This document shows, in pieces, positions 60,285-64,000 of a stretch of DNA of 64,000 nucleotides. Under the pieces are notes generated by a model. That model made no database searches. It had not been told where the DNA came from and saw only the letters and a list, made by a program, of their open reading frames with translations. The DNA is from Rhodococcus sp. KBS0724 (GTDB taxonomy: Bacteria; Actinomycetota; Actinomycetes; Mycobacteriales; Mycobacteriaceae). The DNA lies in NCBI RefSeq assembly GCF_005938745.2, contig NZ_VCBX02000001.1, forward strand, positions 1,817,501-1,881,500. The letters run 5' to 3'. A program made the position numbers and the translations under genes. Numbering within the stretch: the first letter of the stretch is position 1; the number at the start of each line of letters is the position of its first letter.

Positions 60285-61232
60285 CTAGGCGCCTACTGCG
60301 GCGGACACCCGTTCGAGTAGGTCGAGTTCACTTGACGAGAGCACCAGATCCGGTGCGTCGAGTAGGGCCGGAAGTTGCTCTACTCGGCTGACACTGGCAA
60401 TCGGCGCGGTGATGCCGGGCCTGGTCAGCAGCCAGGCCAAGGCGATGGTCGACATTTCGCTGGTGTGATTCTCGGCGATTTCGGCGATCGCATCGACCAC
60501 GGCGAGGCCGGCGTCACTGAAGTAACTTGCCGTGATGCGTTCGCGGGGGCTTCCGTCGATATCTGCGCGGGTTCGGTACTTTCCGGTGAGGAAACCCGAG
60601 GCGAGTGCAAAGTAGGGGAAGACGCTGATGTTGTTGTCGGTGGCGATCTTCGCAAGTTCCGGTTCGTATGATTTCCGGTGCACCAGGTTGTAGTGCGGCT
60701 GCAGTGCGATGGGACGCGCGTACCCGTTCTCTTCGGTGATTCGCAACCATTCGCGAACGCGGTCGGGGGTGTAATTCGAGATTCCGAGGTATCGAACCTT
60801 GCCGCTCTCGACCAGTGCGTTAAGCGCTTCGAGAGTTTCCTCGAGTGGCGTACTCGGATCGTCGAAGTGCGCGTAGTACAGATCGATGCGATCGGCTTGC
60901 AGGCGGCGAAGCGACGCGTCCGCTGCCGCGGCGATGTTGTCTGCCTTCAAACCCTTGAAATCGGGGTGGCTGCCAACCTTGGTGGCGACGACGATGTCTT
61001 CCTGAAGCCCGCGATCGGTGATCCACTTTCCGATGATGGTTTCGGATTCTCCGCCGGAGTTACCCGGGACAGCGGCGGTGTACGAGTCGGCTGTGTCGAT
61101 GAAGTTCGCGCCGGATTCGGCAAAGGCGTCGAGAATCTCGAAGGACGTCGCCTCGTCGGCGGTCCACCCGAAGGGGTTGCCGCCCAAGGACAACCGAAAA
61201 ATGTCGATATCCGAGCTGCCGATTTTCGCCAC
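60285..61232 (-). CDS. Aldo/keto reductase
   Basis: About 315-aa NADPH-dependent (beta/alpha)8 oxidoreductase. The catalytic Asp and Tyr lie in FIDTADSYTA, the Lys in VVATKVG and the His in DLYYAHFDDP; LALAWLLTRPGITAPIASVS is the family's C-terminal NADPH segment. GTG at 61232 follows a GGGAG; longer starts at 61268 or beyond lack support. It is tail to tail with the RAMA-like gene, the two stops being 12 bp apart. The substrate is unknown. Confidence 0.92.
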   Translation of the reverse strand: MAKIGSSDIDIFRLSLGGNPFGWTADEATSFEILDAFAESGANFIDTADSYTAAVPGNSGGESETIIGKWITDRGLQEDIVVATKVGSHPDFKGLKADNIAAAADASLRRLQADRIDLYYAHFDDPSTPLEETLEALNALVESGKVRYLGISNYTPDRVREWLRITEENGYARPIALQPHYNLVHRKSYEPELAKIATDNNISVFPYFALASGFLTGKYRTRADIDGSPRERITASYFSDAGLAVVDAIAEIAENHTSEMSTIALAWLLTRPGITAPIASVSRVEQLPALLDAPDLVLSSSELDLLERVSAAVGA

Positions 61233-61426
61233 TGCGCAGAACTCCCGTCGATGCAACGTCGACGCCATTCGCCGACGTCCGAACCGTACCGTGTTGCATC
61301 CCGATAGGGGGTGTGGAGTCCGGGGATCGCGTCGAAATCGTTGTTGTTCGTGATTGCCGCGTGCGGTGTGGGGTATGGCCACTGGGTAATGATCTGTGTT
61401 CGACGGACTGTGCGAAGGAGAGTCCG

Positions 61427-61849
61427 ATGTCGATGGTCAGTGAAGCGACCCGGGTGGTCACGGGCGCGGCGAGCGTGACCACCAGTGCGGTGGGAGCCGT
61501 TGGCGGCGGCGTTGTCGGAGGAGTGAACGGCGGAATCCGCGGCGCGGTCGGTGGTGTGCGCGACGGAATGCGAGCGGGAAGCAAGTCGACGCCGACGGCT
61601 GTTCTCACACTCGCGGCGATGGGTGCTGCCGGTTTGGTCGAGTGGCCGATTCTGCTGGGATTCGGCGGCGCTGCCGTCGTGCTACGGCAGTGGGATCGTC
61701 ATGACGGTGAGCGCGAAGAAGGTGAGCCGAAGAAAATTGAGAAGACTGCGCGAGCGGAGTTGAGTGCCGCCCCGGCGCCTCGGCCTGAGCAGGTGTCAGG
61801 TGCGGGCACACCGGAGAAAACTGCGACAAAACCGGGACCGGTGGCATGA
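61427..61849 (+). CDS. Small Gly/Ala-rich membrane protein upstream of the P-type ATPase
   Basis: About 140 aa. The N-terminal third is Gly/Val-rich (VGAVGGGVVGGVNGGIRGAVGG), then TAVLTLAAMGAAGLVEWPILLGFGGAAVVL gives one or two membrane helices, and the tail is charged and Pro/Ala-rich. ATG at 61427 has GAAGGAGAG upstream. Its stop overlaps the ATPase start by 4 bp, so it is translationally coupled and probably a partner or regulator of that pump. Otherwise it is not recognised. Confidence 0.75.
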   Translation: MSMVSEATRVVTGAASVTTSAVGAVGGGVVGGVNGGIRGAVGGVRDGMRAGSKSTPTAVLTLAAMGAAGLVEWPILLGFGGAAVVLRQWDRHDGEREEGEPKKIEKTARAELSAAPAPRPEQVSGAGTPEKTATKPGPVA

Positions 61850-64000
61850 ATCTATTCCCAGCGGGACTGGCCGGGCTTCTGTCCACACCGTTTCGATCCA
61901 CGGCCGAGCGGCAATTGATCGGGCGGGCCTTCAGCACAGCCGTCGCCGCAGCGGGAATTGTTCCGGCACTTGCCGGTTCGGTGTCGCGGGTACCGAATCT
62001 TCCGGGATCGTCGTTGCTTGCGGCCGGGGTCTCGGTTCTGCACCATCAACCGGCTCTGCGTCAGCAGTTGGAACGCATGCTCGGGCGCGAATTGACCGAT
62101 CTGGTCCTCGAATCGGCCAAGTCGGTGACCGACGTGGTGACACAGGCTCCTGCGGCGTTGACGGTAGATCTCGGTATGCGCTCGCTACTGCTCGGTGAGG
62201 CCTGGAGCCTGCGCAATGCATCGCAGGAGTGGGGTGTTGCGGTGTCGTCGGAGGTGCCGGACGACGAAAGTCGTGGGCCAGGTGAGCGCCACGCGGAGCG
62301 AGTAGCGCTAGCTCAGTTGGCAAGTGGTGCTGTGATCGGTGCTGTCACACAGAATTCCGAGATTGCGTCGACTGCGGTGCGTGTTGCGGCGCCGCGGGCG
62401 TTGCGGATTTCCCGAGAGGCGTTTGCCGCAGTGTTGACGAGGGAGCTGTGGCAGCGCGAGGGATCGCTGGTTGTCGACCCCGGCGCTGCCCGACGGCTCG
62501 ACCGCGTCGACACAGTTCTGATCGATCCGCGTGTACTCCTCACCGAGGAGCTTCGGGTGTCGGATATCCGGGGCGTTGCTGACTCGGATCGGGTACATAT
62601 TTGGGATCGCGCGCGCCGAAAACTCGAAGACGGCAAACTCACTGTCGGGTGGCACCGGATCGGCGGTGCCGATGTGCTCGTGCGTCCCACCCGAAAACCG
62701 TTGGCACAAGCTGTAGTAGCGGAGCTGCGTGCTGCTGGGGTGCGCGCTGTCAGCCTCGATGTAGACACTCTCGGGTCTCTGCGCGGCGGCTTCGACGAAC
62801 TCCTCGAGGCCGCTGGCGACAGCGACCGAGACATCGACCGGGCGTTGGAATCTGCCCTGACCACATTGTCGGAAGCAAACGCACGTGTCGGAGTTGTCAG
62901 TTCATTCCACCCGGCCGGGCCGACGGAGCTCCGGATCGGTGTTGCCGAGCCTGACCGGGCGCCGCCGTCGGCAGATATCCTCGAACGTGACCTTGCCGGG
63001 GTGTGGCGGGTGCTGCATGCCCTGCCGGCGGCGCGGGCAGCGACGCGGCGTGGTGTCGAATTATCCAGCGGTGCTTCAGTCCTGGGTGCCTTGGTCATGC
63101 TTCCCGGTGTGCGTGGACGCGGGCCGGGGCCGATCACGATCGGTGCGGGGGCCGCATTGTGGACCGGCTTCCGGCTGGCGCACTCCGCGGTTGGCGTGGA
63201 CGTTCCCGAAGGTTCCGCGCGCAACGACTGGCACGAACTGGGCACAGACGAAGTGTTACGCGAACTCCCGTCACCCGACGAGAAGGCCGTGGCTGCACCT
63301 CGATTCGGAACGCTGTCGCGCGTTGCTGCGCCGGTCCGGGTGGGCCGCGACGTTCTGGATGCAGTCAGATCGGAGTTGTCGGATCCCTTGACGCCGGTCC
63401 TGGCGACCGGATCGGCTGCCAGTGCAATTCTGGGCTCGCCGATCGATGCAATTCTGGTGGGTTCCGTGCTGACTGGCAACGCCACTCTGTCGGCGATTCA
63501 GAGACTGCACTCGGAACATGTTGTTCGCGAACTTCTTCGGGTGCAGGAGCCCTTGGCGCGACGGGTACCGGCGGGACAGGAATCGACTGGGGCAGACCCT
63601 GAGCGGGTTTCGGCGGACGAATTGCAGATCGGCGACATCCTGGTTCTCGAGTCCGGAGATGTGGTGCCTGCCGATGCTCGGCTACTCGACGTCGATTCGC
63701 TCGAGGTCGACGAATCTTCCCTGACCGGCGAATCCATGCCGGTCGAGAAGCAGACCGATCCCACCCCCGGAGTGCCGGTGGCTGAGCGAAGTTGCATGGT
63801 CTACGCCGCCACAACCGTCGTTGCCGGTGAGGCCCGTGCAGTGGTGACTGCCGTGGGCTCGCAGACCGAAGCCCGCAAGGTCGATGTCCGGGAGCCGCAG
63901 CGTGGCCCCGAAGTAGGACTGACGCACAGACTCCGAGATCTCACCCGAAAGACGCTCCCCGTCAGTCTCGGTGGCGGGGCGTTGGTTACCGCGGTGGGAG
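61846..64000 (+). CDS. Cation-transporting P-type ATPase, CtpI-like (cut by window end)
   Basis: At least 718 codons are in the window, and the reading frame stays open to 64000. The A-domain motif SSLTGESMPVEK is near residues 625-635, preceded by the strand pattern LQIGDILVLESGDVVPADARLL; M1-M2-like helices lie around 510-550. This is unusually far from the N-terminus. Residues about 200-440 look like the C-terminal half of a second, degenerate P-type ATPase: a decayed phosphorylation site reads VLIDPRVLL (Asp near 227) where DKTGT is expected, then a hinge-like segment and helices near 408-440. M. tuberculosis CtpI (about 1630 aa) has a comparably long N-terminus. The ion is unknown. Confidence 0.85.
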   Translation, partial: MNLFPAGLAGLLSTPFRSTAERQLIGRAFSTAVAAAGIVPALAGSVSRVPNLPGSSLLAAGVSVLHHQPALRQQLERMLGRELTDLVLESAKSVTDVVTQAPAALTVDLGMRSLLLGEAWSLRNASQEWGVAVSSEVPDDESRGPGERHAERVALAQLASGAVIGAVTQNSEIASTAVRVAAPRALRISREAFAAVLTRELWQREGSLVVDPGAARRLDRVDTVLIDPRVLLTEELRVSDIRGVADSDRVHIWDRARRKLEDGKLTVGWHRIGGADVLVRPTRKPLAQAVVAELRAAGVRAVSLDVDTLGSLRGGFDELLEAAGDSDRDIDRALESALTTLSEANARVGVVSSFHPAGPTELRIGVAEPDRAPPSADILERDLAGVWRVLHALPAARAATRRGVELSSGASVLGALVMLPGVRGRGPGPITIGAGAALWTGFRLAHSAVGVDVPEGSARNDWHELGTDEVLRELPSPDEKAVAAPRFGTLSRVAAPVRVGRDVLDAVRSELSDPLTPVLATGSAASAILGSPIDAILVGSVLTGNATLSAIQRLHSEHVVRELLRVQEPLARRVPAGQESTGADPERVSADELQIGDILVLESGDVVPADARLLDVDSLEVDESSLTGESMPVEKQTDPTPGVPVAERSCMVYAATTVVAGEARAVVTAVGSQTEARKVDVREPQRGPEVGLTHRLRDLTRKTLPVSLGGGALVTAVG

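Noticed and set aside
1..64000. CRISPR arrays, insertion sequences, prophage, rRNA or tRNA genes
   Set aside because: No regularly spaced repeats, transposase or integrase motifs, or RNA-gene signatures were seen anywhere in the window.

Overview
The window reads as a chromosomal segment of a high-GC, mycolic-acid-type actinomycete, most likely a Rhodococcus. The reasons are a multifunctional 2-oxoglutarate decarboxylase/dehydrogenase with a fused E2-like domain (kgd), LpqZ- and LprE-like lipoproteins, several acyl-CoA synthetases and paired acyl-CoA dehydrogenases, and a gene order that loosely follows the Mycobacterium tuberculosis Rv1244-Rv1257c block (lpqZ, SDR, kgd, MFS exporter, RecB-like nuclease/helicase, lprE, deaD, FAD oxidase) with much extra material inserted. 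Coding density is very high. No intergenic gap exceeds about 240 bp, and I see no rRNA, tRNA, CRISPR array, transposase or phage gene.

Layout. 0-5 kb: LpqZ-like lipoprotein, then a reverse operon of Baeyer-Villiger monooxygenase, SDR and HSL-type esterase, each overlapping the next by 4 bp, with a divergent TetR regulator. 5-15.3 kb: kgd, a fused heterodimeric-type ABC exporter, an ABC-2 transporter pair and an EcsC-family protein. 15.4-23.6 kb: VOC protein, glutathionyl-hydroquinone-reductase-like protein, GNAT, a PadR-MFS cassette, two more MFS exporters preceded by a tiny leader ORF, and a His-rich copper-type protein behind a CsoR/RicR-like operator. 23.6-32.2 kb: FAD oxidase, two crotonases, a truncated acyl-CoA synthetase, an adenine deaminase, and a sugar-lactone oxidase / TetR / PLP-enzyme group with two matching operators. 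32.2-41 kb: giant RecB-like nuclease/helicase, hydrolase, isochorismatase, GntR-FAD oxidase operon, FadD15-like synthetase. 41-50 kb: HhH-like hypothetical, phosphoribosyltransferase, nitrilase-family amidase, DeaD helicase, ABC exporter, LprE, YchJ-like protein, second acyl-CoA synthetase. 50-64 kb: LolD/FtsX-type ABC transporter, HNH-like protein, acyl-CoA dehydrogenase pair, DUF5691-like protein, a coiled-coil protein, a putative modified-DNA-related (RAMA-like) protein, aldo/keto reductase and a CtpI-like P-type ATPase cut by the window end.

The functional themes are lipid and CoA metabolism, export and xenobiotic handling (three MFS, four ABC systems), and redox oxidases, each next to its own local regulator (TetR x2, PadR, GntR). 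Promoters of kgd and two acyl-CoA synthetases carry CRP/GlxR-like 16-mers. The most unusual items are the leader ORF with tandem CATACCC motifs beside a copper-type operator, the 31/37-bp direct repeats flanking that exporter block, the truncated adenylating enzyme, the RAMA-like protein, and the P-type ATPase with a vestigial second ATPase half.
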